Origin: Anaerolineales bacterium
Lineage (GTDB): Bacteria > Chloroflexota > Anaerolineae > Anaerolineales > E44-bin32
DNA length: 54,110 nucleotides
Assembly: GCA_016927115.1 (NCBI GenBank)
Contig: JAFGNH010000136.1
Location: forward strand, 1 to 54,110
Reading direction: 5' to 3'
A model generated the notes under the pieces. The model was not told where the DNA came from and searched no databases. It saw only the letters and a list, made by a program, of their open reading frames with translations. The translations under genes were made by a program, and so were the position numbers. Within the stretch, counting starts at the first letter, position 1. Each line of letters begins with the position of its first letter. Positions 1 to 7,230 of the stretch are shown here, piece after piece.

Positions 1-24
1 CAAGAAATATCGGTTGCCTGCACA

Positions 25-87
25 TGTAACTTCTTGACAGTCTACTTCATCGGTGTAACTTCTTGACAGTCTACTTCATCGGTGTAA
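25..87. repeat. 29-bp tandem direct repeat (two full copies plus a 5-bp start of a third)
   Basis: The unit beginning TGTAACTTCTTGACAG occupies 25-53 and is repeated without change at 54-82; the next five bases (TGTAA) begin a third copy that then diverges. Two adjacent identical copies at the edge of a gene-poor accessory region could be a remnant of a mobile-element end or a regulatory iteron pair. No transposase is visible in the window, so the origin is not established. Confidence 0.85.
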
Positions 88-252
88 ATTCAGTCAAATC
101 CTTCTCTGGAGAACACCCTCTTTTCTTCCCGGTTTTAACGCCTGCACCCATATCCTGACGCATAATAATATCTATAGGAAGCCTCATTCTGCGATCCTGC
201 GGACTTTATGGTCCATTCACGAGCTCCATTCACCATAATGATCCGGATTGTT

Positions 253-639
253 TTATCTCGAAACCGACCACTGCCCCATGGATTCTGCCAGAACCGCTAC
301 TACCATCTGATTGAGGCTGGTCCCTTCCATCTCCGCCCGCACACTCAGCTGGCGGTGCAGCGATTTGGGCACACGGACCAGGAATTTACCGCTGTACTCC
401 TTCTCCTCTTCCGGCATTGGCTCAGGTACAGGATCGCCATTTTCTATCGCTGCCTGGATCCATACGCGCTTCGCATCCTCAAGGAGCGATTCAAGTCCTG
501 AAAAATCGTCGGAGGCCGTCATGCAGCCGGGCAGCTCAGGAACAACAGCCGTGTAACCCTGCCCCTCTTCATCAGGAAAGATCCCAATCTTATAGGGCAG
601 CTGCATATAATATTCAAGCGATTTAGATGTCATCTTCAT
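253..639 (-). CDS. hicB: HicB-family antitoxin
   Basis: 128 aa. The N-terminal part (about residues 14-75) has the HicB fold signature with a YTAVVPELPGC segment, the degenerate RNase H-like domain that binds and blocks the HicA toxin. The C-terminal part (about 85-125, FLVRVPKSLHRQLSVRAE followed by SLNQMVVAVLAE) is a ribbon-helix-helix DNA-binding domain, which in this family autoregulates the operon. The ATG at 639 has GGAG four bases upstream and lies inside the end of hicA (17-base overlap), the usual hicAB arrangement with translational coupling. The likely operator is the palindrome at 895-916. Family assignment is firm; the cognate toxin may be inactive because of a frameshift. Confidence 0.93.
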   Translation of the reverse strand: MKMTSKSLEYYMQLPYKIGIFPDEEGQGYTAVVPELPGCMTASDDFSGLESLLEDAKRVWIQAAIENGDPVPEPMPEEEKEYSGKFLVRVPKSLHRQLSVRAEMEGTSLNQMVVAVLAESMGQWSVSR

Positions 640-873
640 TCAACTCCATTAATAAATCGATACTCACGAGTACCTTTTTGACAACCTTGGTAAATATTTT
701 CCGGGGGATGGTCAGCATACCGCCTGGCAGCTGCGGATGTCTGAAACAACGGTGGCTCCCGCTTCCACCCTGCTCAACGTAACCCAGCGAAAGAAGAACA
801 CTGATAATATCTTCTCCCGAGACGTTGCGTGGATTGCTGCGGATCCGGTCTATCTTTTTCTGGGTTTCCCCAT
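623..873 (-). pseudogene. hicA: HicA-family mRNA interferase toxin, apparent -1 frameshift near the start
   Basis: HicA is a small dsRBD-like ribonuclease that cleaves mRNA through a conserved histidine; here the GSGSHRCFRHP segment carries it. The body (NPRNVSGEDIISVLLSLGY to the C-terminus) is intact and overlaps hicB. The start is the problem. The frame encoding the body opens at an ATG at 916, but that lies inside the predicted promoter, upstream of the expected transcription start (about 888). The only ATG with a ribosome binding site (GGGG, at 878-881) is at 871-873; it reads MGKPRKR then stops at TAG. One extra A in the A5 run (855-859, minus strand) would give MGKPRKKIDRIRSNPRNVS, a normal HicA N-terminus. 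This is either a disabling one-base deletion, a sequencing error, or -1 slippage on the A-run. Confidence 0.75.
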
Positions 874-894
874 CTTTCCCCTTTGTTATTGACA

Positions 895-923
895 ATGATA
901 CTACATATAGTATCATATATCAA
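895..923 (-). promoter_or_regulatory. hicAB promoter with overlapping palindromic operator
   Basis: On the minus strand TTGATA (918-923) and TATCAT (895-900) are separated by exactly 17 bp. A perfect inverted repeat with 9-bp arms (ATGATACTA at 895-903, TAGTATCAT at 908-916) and a 4-bp centre covers the -10 box and most of the spacer. This is the expected geometry for autorepression by the ribbon-helix-helix domain of HicB. Confidence 0.75.
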
Positions 924-1013
924 CAATTTACTTTATATTACAGCACCCTGATCAGGAGATTATTCTGTCCATCAGAACACCTCAGATCCGGACGGGACAG
1001 CATCATGGCCCAA

Positions 1014-1082
1014 GGAGACCCGGTCTGGATACTGGTGCGGCTGTGTGATTGAGGATTCTTTCAGTATCCAGACCGGGTCTCC
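1014..1082. repeat. Perfect 21-bp inverted repeat (long hairpin)
   Basis: The left arm at 1014-1034 (starting GGAGACCCGGTC) is exactly complementary to the right arm at 1062-1082 (ending GACCGGGTCTCC), with a 27-base loop. No T-run follows on either strand, so it is not a standard intrinsic terminator. It may be a REP/MITE-like element or encode a structured RNA. Confidence 0.9.
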
Positions 1083-1139
1083 ACTACACAGAACGCACAT
1101 TCCCATCGGTAAAAGCGGATGGTTTTACCACACCCAGTT

Positions 1140-1370
1140 GCAATATCGCGATACCTAAAAACGATATTACCTCATTCAAGTGCAATATTCCGTGACTCAA
1201 GGGCTTTATCGCATACGCTAAATGTAATACTTCGGGACACAAGAGTAATATTGCCTGACTCAAACGAGATATAGCCTGACAAAAGAGTACTATTCCATGA
1301 CTCAAGAGCGAAAGTGTATGCGCTGAAGGGGATATCACGTGACCTGAATTCGATATCACGTTTGCCGGAG
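1140..1370. repeat. Degenerate 21-bp tandem repeat, 11 units
   Basis: The segment divides without remainder into eleven 21-bp units. The better units (starting at 1182, 1224, 1245, 1266 and 1287) share the plus-strand pattern G-Y-AATATT-N-C-N-TGACTCAAG. On the minus strand two frames stay open through the array because the unit is a multiple of three: one repeats a heptapeptide like LESRNIA, the other like LSHGILH. Neither frame has a clear ribosome binding site. I treat it as a repeat rather than a gene. Confidence 0.85.
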
Positions 1371-1778
1371 CCAGTTTCCCCGCATCCGGAATAGCCAAAG
1401 GCGTTAATACAGGCCATCACAGAGTCTCAGAGAAAGATCCTCAGCTTCCACCGATATAAATTTCCACCCCTGCGACCTGGTCTGCCGTTCCAGGTGCTTG
1501 ATTTTCCAATACAGCGACGAACTGAAAAAGAATCAAGACAGGTACCATTCGCACGGCTGCCCTCACAAAACAGAGCGCCGGCCTGCGCTGCAAGCAGCTG
1601 TTGAAGTGGCGGGTTCCACGGCTCACACCTGAAACAGCAAGCTGCAGGATTCAGAGGATTCTCATGATTGGAAAGGTACCTGGAACCTGCCCGGACGATT
1701 TCCCTGAACCCCCTCTTCTGACTGTACGGGTCAGTAAATCCCCACCCTCATGTTTTTTCAAGCCGGGTTGTGGTGAGA

Positions 1779-1806
1779 GCAGGGAACGGTCGCGACCGTT
1801 CCCTGC
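1779..1806. repeat. 28-bp perfect palindrome
   Basis: GCAGGGAACGGTCG is followed immediately by its exact reverse complement, with no spacer. It could be a dimeric protein binding site or a cruciform-forming element; no adjacent gene identifies the ligand. Confidence 0.9.
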
Positions 1807-2350
1807 ATCAAACCCGACGAGAAATATGCTGAAGCCCCCGGCAGGAATAAGCAAGCCACAGGGAAAAAACAGCTTCGCGAAATTGACCCGTTTTCACTAT
1901 GGCCTGTCAGGATAAGAATCGGCATCAGAATATCCCTCGTTCGATATTGTGAGACTTATCATACCCACGGCTCTCCACATCCTCCTCGCGATGACATAAC
2001 AGGAAAAGGGCGGCAGACCTTCCACCCCGGCAAGCTGTGAAAAGGCTTCCCGTTTTCCAATGCCTCTTATCCTCATTTCAGTCGTACCAGAGATCCTTCG
2101 CAGGCTCGGATGACAAAATCAGAAGAGGGCAGGCCTTATTTTATCCTCTATCGATCCATTTCCCTCGGGAGAACCCACCCCATACAGGCAGGCCCTCAAC
2201 CAGAGACCCGTCACAACACAATGTATTTGATCAGCATAATCCATTCAATCTGTGTAATCTGTGGTTCTGTGGTCCAGCGCATCCTTTCATACCAACCGGA
2301 CAGTTGGCACTCCTTGTCAGCTCTCCCGGGGAACTGTCCCGGCACCCGAT

Positions 2351-2382
2351 AAAAATCCTCCTGCCCTAGACCCGGCAGGAGG
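2351..2382 (-). terminator. Intrinsic terminator of greA
   Basis: On the minus strand CCTCCTGCC pairs with GGCAGGAGG around an 8-base loop (2357-2382) and is followed by ATTTTT (2351-2356). It lies about 35 bases beyond the greA stop codon. Confidence 0.85.
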
Positions 2383-2417
2383 TGATCTGTTTATTTGGAA
2401 ATAAATATTGAATAGCT

Positions 2418-2885
2418 TTATCCGTTGGCCATAATGCGGATGCGCAGGTCCCCCTCCGGGGTATGCACACTCACTTCCTCGCCCGGTTTCTTACCCAGGA
2501 CTGCCCGTCCTACCGGAGATTCATTCGATATACGGCCTTCACGCGGGTTCGCCTCGGCACTGCCGACCAGCATGTACTCCTCGTCCTCGCTGTCGCCAAT
2601 CTTCAATCGTATCCGGCTGCCGATAGTTACGGTATCAACAGCAGGCGCAGTTGTGATAATCCGGCCGCGAGAGAGCACATCCTGGATCTGTACGATCCGG
2701 CTTTCCAGCATGGCAATTTCATTCTTTACCGCTTCATACGCAGGATCCAGGTCTTCAAAGGATAGCCCTTCAGCGGATATCGATTCAAGCTCTCTGCTCA
2801 ACTCAGGCCTCATTTTCAAAAGCCCTTCCAATTCGGCTTCCAGCTTGAGCTTGCCTTCCTGTGTCAGATACACTTCTTTGTTCAT
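2418..2885 (-). CDS. greA: Transcript cleavage/elongation factor, GreA family
   Basis: 155 aa, the usual GreA length. An N-terminal antiparallel coiled coil (about residues 5-72, acidic tip around EGLSFEDLDPAYEAVKNEIA) inserts into the RNA polymerase secondary channel and stimulates cleavage of backtracked RNA; the C-terminal FKBP-like domain (about 80-155, with VGSRIRLK-like and GEEVSVHTPEGDLRI segments) docks on the polymerase. The ATG at 2885 is preferred over the upstream frame opening at 2948 because GGGGAGAGG lies directly upstream and the protein then starts MNKEVYLTQEG, as in the family. It is transcribed alone, with a terminator at 2351-2382. Confidence 0.93.
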   Translation of the reverse strand: MNKEVYLTQEGKLKLEAELEGLLKMRPELSRELESISAEGLSFEDLDPAYEAVKNEIAMLESRIVQIQDVLSRGRIITTAPAVDTVTIGSRIRLKIGDSEDEEYMLVGSAEANPREGRISNESPVGRAVLGKKPGEEVSVHTPEGDLRIRIMANG

Positions 2886-3145
2886 ACCTCTCCCCGGTTT
2901 TTTCTGAGATAAAAAACACCGCTCCATCCACGGCAGTTTATTATCCACGACATTTTTTCAGGCAGATCATAATGAAAGAAGGGCATAAAAATGTGATATT
3001 TTTGTATTAATTCTGTATGAAAATATTCCGCACTACGCCATATATAGACATGGATCCGAGAATCAACGGACCATTCAAGAGAGGCCGGTGCATAAAAAAC
3101 GATCTCCCTGATCGAGTTTTATGATTAGATAGATTTACAATGGTT
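2886..3145. other. Divergent intergenic region between greA and the first LysW-like gene
   Basis: AT-rich and without a plausible gene. It should hold the greA promoter, which I could not place convincingly; the promoter for the plus-strand gene is annotated separately at 3146-3174. Confidence 0.5.
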
Positions 3146-3174
3146 TTGATACATCTTTTATGCGCATTTATAAT
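3146..3174 (+). promoter_or_regulatory. Sigma-70-type promoter for the first LysW-like gene
   Basis: TTGATA (3146-3151), a 17-bp spacer, and consensus TATAAT (3169-3174). Transcription would start near 3181, downstream of the first in-frame ATG at 3160, which supports translation from 3223. Confidence 0.8.
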
Positions 3175-3222
3175 ACGCGTAGGATAACATCCGTCCGAAA
3201 CCAAGTTGTTTGGAGGCTTTTT

Positions 3223-3480
3223 ATGGTTTTCGGCAGTTGCCCGGACTGCGGTGTGGATCTTGCAGTCGGGCTGGAACCTTTCCTTGGGCAGCAGATTACC
3301 TGCTTGAACTGCGGTGCGATGTTACAGGTAACTTCTACTGAGCCCATCAGTGTGGACTGGTCAGATCATGATCTTCTCGAGTACGAAGAGGAAGACGATG
3401 GCCGATTCGAAGAAGAGAATGATGATTTTAAAGAAGTGTGGCGCCGAACACGCCACCAGAGGGCACGCGAGGATCGATAA
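3223..3480 (+). CDS. LysW-like zinc-ribbon protein 1
   Basis: 85 aa. A zinc ribbon fills the first half: C6-x2-C9 and C27-x2-C30, a PFLG turn between them, then a VTSTEPISVDW segment. This matches LysW, the amino-group carrier of the alpha-aminoadipate lysine/arginine pathways, in which a CPxCG ribbon precedes an acidic tail. Here the tail is strongly acidic (EYEEEDD to FEEENDDF) but continues into a basic end (EVWRRTRHQRAREDR) instead of the canonical EDWGE, so a glutamate-loaded carrier in the LysW sense is doubtful. GGAGG six to seven bases before the ATG and the promoter at 3146-3174 fix the start. It faces the ATP-grasp fusion convergently and is a close paralogue of the protein at 7231-7434. 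Family resemblance is clear; function is inferred. Confidence 0.85.
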   Translation: MVFGSCPDCGVDLAVGLEPFLGQQITCLNCGAMLQVTSTEPISVDWSDHDLLEYEEEDDGRFEEENDDFKEVWRRTRHQRAREDR

Positions 3481-3624
3481 TTCCCACCCCAACTTCCAGT
3501 AAATTAAAGTACTTGATACAGGCCCAGAACCCGGCCCGGGAATCCTGGCCTGTTTCCCTGCGCCTATATACTGCCCCAATCCCCTGTCCGGCGTGATCGG
3601 GATTTCTTTCCATAGATAAAAGAA

Positions 3625-3651
3625 CCAGGGAGAAAAATTCACTCTCCCTGG
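3625..3651 (-). terminator. Intrinsic terminator after the methyltransferase/ATP-grasp gene
   Basis: CCAGGGAG (3625-3632) pairs with CTCCCTGG (3644-3651). On the minus strand a TTCTTTTATC tract follows. A second inverted repeat at 3518-3553 (ACAGGCC/GGCCTGT with an inner CCCGG/CCGGG) may end the convergent plus-strand gene, but its T-run is weak. Confidence 0.75.
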
Positions 3652-3693
3652 CCTCATTTACCTGCGTTGGAAATAGAACACCGCCGCTTCCTG

Positions 3694-5676
3694 TTACACA
3701 GCGTTGTGTAGGGTGTCCCAGGCGGGCTCCTCCGCTGTCGGATATTTCCTCTCCATACGCTCCACAGCCGCATCAAGGATCGCTTTCAACATTTCCTGGT
3801 AGGATAATCCGGCCAGGTTGGCCATTTTAGCCAGATGCCCATCCCAGCACCACCCGGGATTCGGGTTCACCTCAAGCAGATGCGGTACACCCTCAACATT
3901 CAGGCGCCAGTCAAATCGGCAGTAATCCCGACAACCCAGACGGCCAAACAGCCGGACACAATCATCCACAAGTCTGTTATGCACGTCTTCCGGTAAATCT
4001 GCCGGAATAGACCGCAGCTTCCAGTAGGGAGAATCAGACTGCCATTTTGCCTCGTATCCACATATCGCAGGCAGCCCCTCCGGCAGACTTGAATAATCCT
4101 CCTGAATAACGGGAAGAACCATGTACGGCCCTGGAGGATTGCCGATAATACCCACGGTGATCTCCGCACCAGGAAGGAACTCTTCCACCAGAAATGGACC
4201 TCTGTATTCATAACGTTCCTGGACCTGATGAATGACGGTTGTCAGATCCTTTTCCGAGTAGATCAGGGAAAACTGATCGATGCCATAGCTTGAATCACCG
4301 CAGTTGGGTTTAACGATCCCGGGAAGAGGAACTCTGCCTTTAAACGAAGCCCTGGTCGATCTGTGATTCTCTCCCTCCACAAACACACCGCGTGGAATCT
4401 GTATCCCCATTTGCTCCGCAGCACCACGCACGAGTGATTTGTCGTAACACGTGGCCAGGCATTTCGGCTCTGCGCCCGTATAGGGAATATGAAGCATATC
4501 CAGAAGTGCTGGAACGTGAAGTTCCTTAAAAGGATCGTTCTCAAACCCCTCATCACACAGGTTAAAAACCAGATTCTGCTCCCCGCGATGGCGCATCATT
4601 TCTTCAATCAGGGTTTCATGATTATCCAGATAAGAAAAAGAGAAGTCCGAAAGGCCTTCCAGGTTTACGCGCAGCTGACGAATGGTGTCAAAATCATCCT
4701 CATCAAAAACCTGTGCGGGCTTGATCCGGTCTGTCCGGCGGGGATCTCCGAGGAAAACCTGAACGCTTTTTGGTATATAAGGTTTAAGCGTATCCAGTGC
4801 GGGCTTTTCTTTCTCCGCCTGCGCCACCAGGATCAACCGCTGTGCCATCATCCCAAGATCCTGGTTGCGTCTGGAAACCGGTCGAAACGTGGCAGCCTGA
4901 TTGCAGGTAAAACCCAGCTCCTCAAGCCTTGCAATCATCGCCTCGCGTGCGTACAGACGCTCCGCATAGAACTGGTCTTTCAAAACGCCTTTCTGTGTGT
5001 GGCAGATCACTTCCCGCGAGATAAGGCGTTCGCTGTCTTCTGACAGCTGCCGCTCACGACAAACAAAATGGTTTTTATCCAGCCATTCCCAGGAACGCGG
5101 TTCGTAATGGGAGCGTAGAAAATCTCCATCCGTGATATCAAGTACCAGTTTTCCGCCGGGTACAAGCACACGATAGATTTCGCTGAGGACCCGGCTGTCA
5201 TCGTTCTCTTGTTCAAAATAACCGAAGCTGTTCCCCAGGAGGGTTACAACATTGAGCTCGTTTGCCTTCCAGGGAAGTTTGCGTGCATCCCCTTCCCGAA
5301 AACGGATAGGCGTATTCTGCTTTTGCGATTCCTTGCGTGCCTTCTGTATCAGGTAGGCGGATCTATCCAGCCCCTGGATATTCCAGAAACCACGCCGGTA
5401 GAACTCAAAACAGTGCCTGCCCTGACCACAACAGAGATCCAGAATCTTATCCTCCGGTGTAAGATTTGCCTGCTTTAAAATCAGATCAACCTCATTGGCG
5501 GTCAATTCTTCATCAGTGACAACATCTGAATCTGTACGCAGATAATAGGAGTTGAACAGCTTTCGCCACCAGTCATGTGGAACCAGCTCTTCCAGATCGG
5601 TTACAGGGCCATAGCTATGGGGTGAAATCGTTTTTTTCTCCCCCTTCATTTTTTTTGTACTGATTTCAGGATTCAT
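3694..5676 (-). CDS. SAM-dependent methyltransferase fused to a D-Ala-D-Ala-ligase-like ATP-grasp enzyme
   Basis: 660 aa with two catalytic domains. About residues 45-290 form a class I methyltransferase: motif I ILDLCCGQGRH near 78-88, an acidic GLD after beta-2, GDARKLPW, and the post-motif LVPGGKLVLDI. About 295-640 form an ATP-grasp domain of the Ddl type: VFNLCDEGFEND and LHIPYTGAEPKCLATCYDK in the N-terminal part, IVKPNCGDSSYGI for the nucleotide loop, FLVEEFLPGAEITVGI, and the metal-binding EVNPNPGW near 602. Such ligases form an amide or peptide bond from a carboxylate, an amine and ATP. The gene lies about 100 bases downstream of a LysW-like gene on the same strand, so by analogy to LysX acting on LysW the small ribbon protein could be its substrate; this is inference. 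ATG 5676 (behind AAGGAGAAG) is preferred to TTG 5700. Confidence 0.9.
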   Translation of the reverse strand: MNPEISTKKMKGEKKTISPHSYGPVTDLEELVPHDWWRKLFNSYYLRTDSDVVTDEELTANEVDLILKQANLTPEDKILDLCCGQGRHCFEFYRRGFWNIQGLDRSAYLIQKARKESQKQNTPIRFREGDARKLPWKANELNVVTLLGNSFGYFEQENDDSRVLSEIYRVLVPGGKLVLDITDGDFLRSHYEPRSWEWLDKNHFVCRERQLSEDSERLISREVICHTQKGVLKDQFYAERLYAREAMIARLEELGFTCNQAATFRPVSRRNQDLGMMAQRLILVAQAEKEKPALDTLKPYIPKSVQVFLGDPRRTDRIKPAQVFDEDDFDTIRQLRVNLEGLSDFSFSYLDNHETLIEEMMRHRGEQNLVFNLCDEGFENDPFKELHVPALLDMLHIPYTGAEPKCLATCYDKSLVRGAAEQMGIQIPRGVFVEGENHRSTRASFKGRVPLPGIVKPNCGDSSYGIDQFSLIYSEKDLTTVIHQVQERYEYRGPFLVEEFLPGAEITVGIIGNPPGPYMVLPVIQEDYSSLPEGLPAICGYEAKWQSDSPYWKLRSIPADLPEDVHNRLVDDCVRLFGRLGCRDYCRFDWRLNVEGVPHLLEVNPNPGWCWDGHLAKMANLAGLSYQEMLKAILDAAVERMERKYPTAEEPAWDTLHNAV

Positions 5677-5777
5677 CTTCTCCTTTTCCTCAACTTGCAA
5701 AACCTTTCAAGGTTTATTAGACAGCTGCCGTCTGATCTCACGGCACGTTTACCTGTCGGTTCCGGGATCACTTCAGA

Positions 5778-5993
5778 TCAGTGCCAAAATTCGCTGCGCC
5801 GAAAACGGCTGCCTCGTACGGAAATTCCAGGACTTTCAAACAGATCCTGTGCGCTGTTGGAAAGCACAAGCGGATCGGTTGACACCACATACATTTTCCG
5901 CTCACAGGCAGGGCAGCAAATCACCTCTCCGGCAAAAAACGGTGCCTCTCGGTGATAAATTCTCCCACATTCAACACACTCGATCTGTCTCAT
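5778..5993 (-). CDS. LysW-like zinc-ribbon protein 2
   Basis: 71 aa, co-directional with and about 100 bases upstream of the methyltransferase/ATP-grasp gene, probably one transcript. It has the same cysteine register as the other two ribbons (C6-x2-C9, C27-x2-C30, with an extra C26) and the same PF..G turn and VSTDPLVL segment that in LysW follows the second cysteine pair. Unlike them its tail is not acidic but basic and aromatic, ending in GSRFRRSEFWH. The ATG at 5993 has AGAAGGAGA about ten bases upstream. Being the ribbon that shares the ligase transcript, it is the first candidate for the ligase partner, yet it is also the most divergent. It could instead be a regulatory zinc-ribbon subunit. 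Confidence 0.82.
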   Translation of the reverse strand: MRQIECVECGRIYHREAPFFAGEVICCPACERKMYVVSTDPLVLSNSAQDLFESPGISVRGSRFRRSEFWH

Positions 5994-6315
5994 CCACTAA
6001 CGTCTCCTTCTCACATGGGAAAATCCAGGGTTCGAATCTTTTTTAAACCATATCGCTGTGCATCAACCTGCCCTGGTTTATTTACGGAAGCAGCGCCTGC
6101 ATGCTGCTCCTTCAGGTAGTTCCTGAATCAGGCTGTCCGGAAACATTGCCCCGAAGAATATTTCCAAAATCTGATAGCAAGAGTACTGCGAATTCGAGAA
6201 ATATGTGTACTGAAAGTGTGGTAAAAGCCGATAAAATGACGATAAAACAGGAAAATCGCGTGTTAAAACCACGCGATTTCTTCTTACGAACCAGTAAACT
6301 AAAGATTTCAGGATC
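5994..6315. other. Intergenic region between the LysW-like operon and the regulator
   Basis: No gene seen. It contains the regulator terminator (6253-6279) and must contain the promoter of the LysW-like 2/ATP-grasp operon, for which I see only weak candidates (a TTGATG on the minus strand near 6063). Confidence 0.5.
6253..6279 (-). terminator. Intrinsic terminator of the winged-helix regulator
   Basis: AAATCGCGTG and CACGCGATTT form a 10-bp stem around a 7-base loop. On the minus strand the stem runs into TTTTCCTGTTTT. It lies some 35 bases beyond the regulator stop. Confidence 0.85.
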
Positions 6316-6999
6316 TCAGTTTGAATCGTTAAGAAACCGGTATCCGACGCCAGGAATGGTTTCGAGAAAATGATCAGTTTCGAATAATTCGATCTTCTTG
6401 CGCAGCCTGCTCATCAAGCCCCGTACCAGGTCCCGGTTACCTTCGCCACTATATCCCCATACCCGCTCGACAATAACCTCTGTTGGTACAACCTGTCCAG
6501 GGTGAGTCATCAGGGTATACAACAGTCTGAACTCAAGCTGGGTCAGGCGGATTGGTTCTTCCCCCTCTCTCGTCACCATATGGGCTGCTGAATCGAGCTC
6601 GATTTGCTTCTGCTTTAACGATGGCAGAACGTAATAGGGAACCGATGAACTGCGCCGCATTAACACCCGGGCCTGTGCTGCCAGTACCCGGGCTGATACC
6701 GGCCTCTGCAGCACAATGTCCACCCCTGCCTCCATCAGCGCACAGAAATCCGCCTCAGGCAGGGGATCCAGCACCATCAATACCGGAGAATGACTTATAG
6801 ATCGTATCTTTTCCATTTGCTTGAATGGGATCGTGGTCCCATTCAACGCCAGTACGATACAATCAAATGGTTCCTCACTCCATGAGCTTACCATCTTCGA
6901 AACATCCGTACTGATGTTCACGGCCATACCCGTCCGGCGCAGAATGAATGAAAATATTTCCTTCTCATCAATATTATCTGCTATCAAGATGCATTGCAT
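6316..6999 (-). CDS. OmpR/PhoB-type transcriptional regulator with a degenerate receiver
   Basis: 227 aa. The C-terminal half (about 130-225) is a winged-helix DNA-binding domain of the OmpR family (LTQLEFRLLYTLMTHPGQVV, ERVWGY, LMSRLRKKIE, ETIPGVGYRF). The N-terminal half has a receiver-like fold but lacks the phosphorylation chemistry: the position of the acceptor aspartate in DCIVLALNG is Ala51, and the conserved Lys before Pro is Arg99 (LQRPVS). It is therefore probably not controlled by a histidine kinase, and none is adjacent; it may sense a ligand or act constitutively. It lies divergently from LysW-like gene 3 and upstream of the LysW-like 2/ATP-grasp operon, so it could regulate either (inference). 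ATG 6999 has GGAGG five bases upstream; the longer frame opens with TTG. Confidence 0.9.
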   Translation of the reverse strand: MQCILIADNIDEKEIFSFILRRTGMAVNISTDVSKMVSSWSEEPFDCIVLALNGTTIPFKQMEKIRSISHSPVLMVLDPLPEADFCALMEAGVDIVLQRPVSARVLAAQARVLMRRSSSVPYYVLPSLKQKQIELDSAAHMVTREGEEPIRLTQLEFRLLYTLMTHPGQVVPTEVIVERVWGYSGEGNRDLVRGLMSRLRKKIELFETDHFLETIPGVGYRFLNDSN

Positions 7000-7140
7000 G
7001 GCTTCCTCCAATGCCTTTTTACATCAGATATTAACTGGTTCAGTTTAACCCCGTTCTAAAAACCGGGAAACCTGAAAAACGGTTTAAGATTACGGCTGCC
7101 TTCAATGACTACATCCTCATACAGGTATTTGCCAAATCTA

Positions 7141-7170
7141 TTGAGACAATCCTGACACCCATTTTACACT
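7141..7170 (+). promoter_or_regulatory. Possible promoter for LysW-like gene 3
   Basis: TTGAGA (7141-7146), an 18-bp spacer and TACACT (7165-7170), leaving a leader of about 55 bases before the start codon at 7231. Both boxes are imperfect. Confidence 0.5.
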
Positions 7171-7230
7171 TACTTTGCACGCGGCTGTACTACTATGCAA
7201 CCGAAATTCAATCCTCATTGGAGGTTACCA

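Larger units (their letters stand above)
917..2417. other. Gene-poor accessory stretch
   Basis: I find no convincing protein-coding gene between the hicAB promoter and greA. Open frames here are short, lack ribosome binding sites and resemble no family I recognise. The stretch holds the 21-bp perfect hairpin, the 21-bp-period tandem repeat, a 28-bp palindrome and the greA terminator. Two further segments look like dispersed genomic repeat debris: 1957-1996, which on the minus strand contains TGTCATCGCGAGGAGG, close to a GTCATTGCGAGGAG repeat I recall from several phyla, and 2230-2273, which contains AATCTGTGTAATCTGTGGTT. The last two identifications are from memory and weak. Confidence 0.6.

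Noticed and set aside
25..87. CRISPR array
   Set aside because: The two copies are directly adjacent with no spacers and there are no cas genes.
1084..1420. Two overlapping minus-strand open frames across the 21-bp repeat as protein genes
   Set aside because: They are open only because the unit length is a multiple of three; no ribosome binding site and no family match. Annotated as a repeat.
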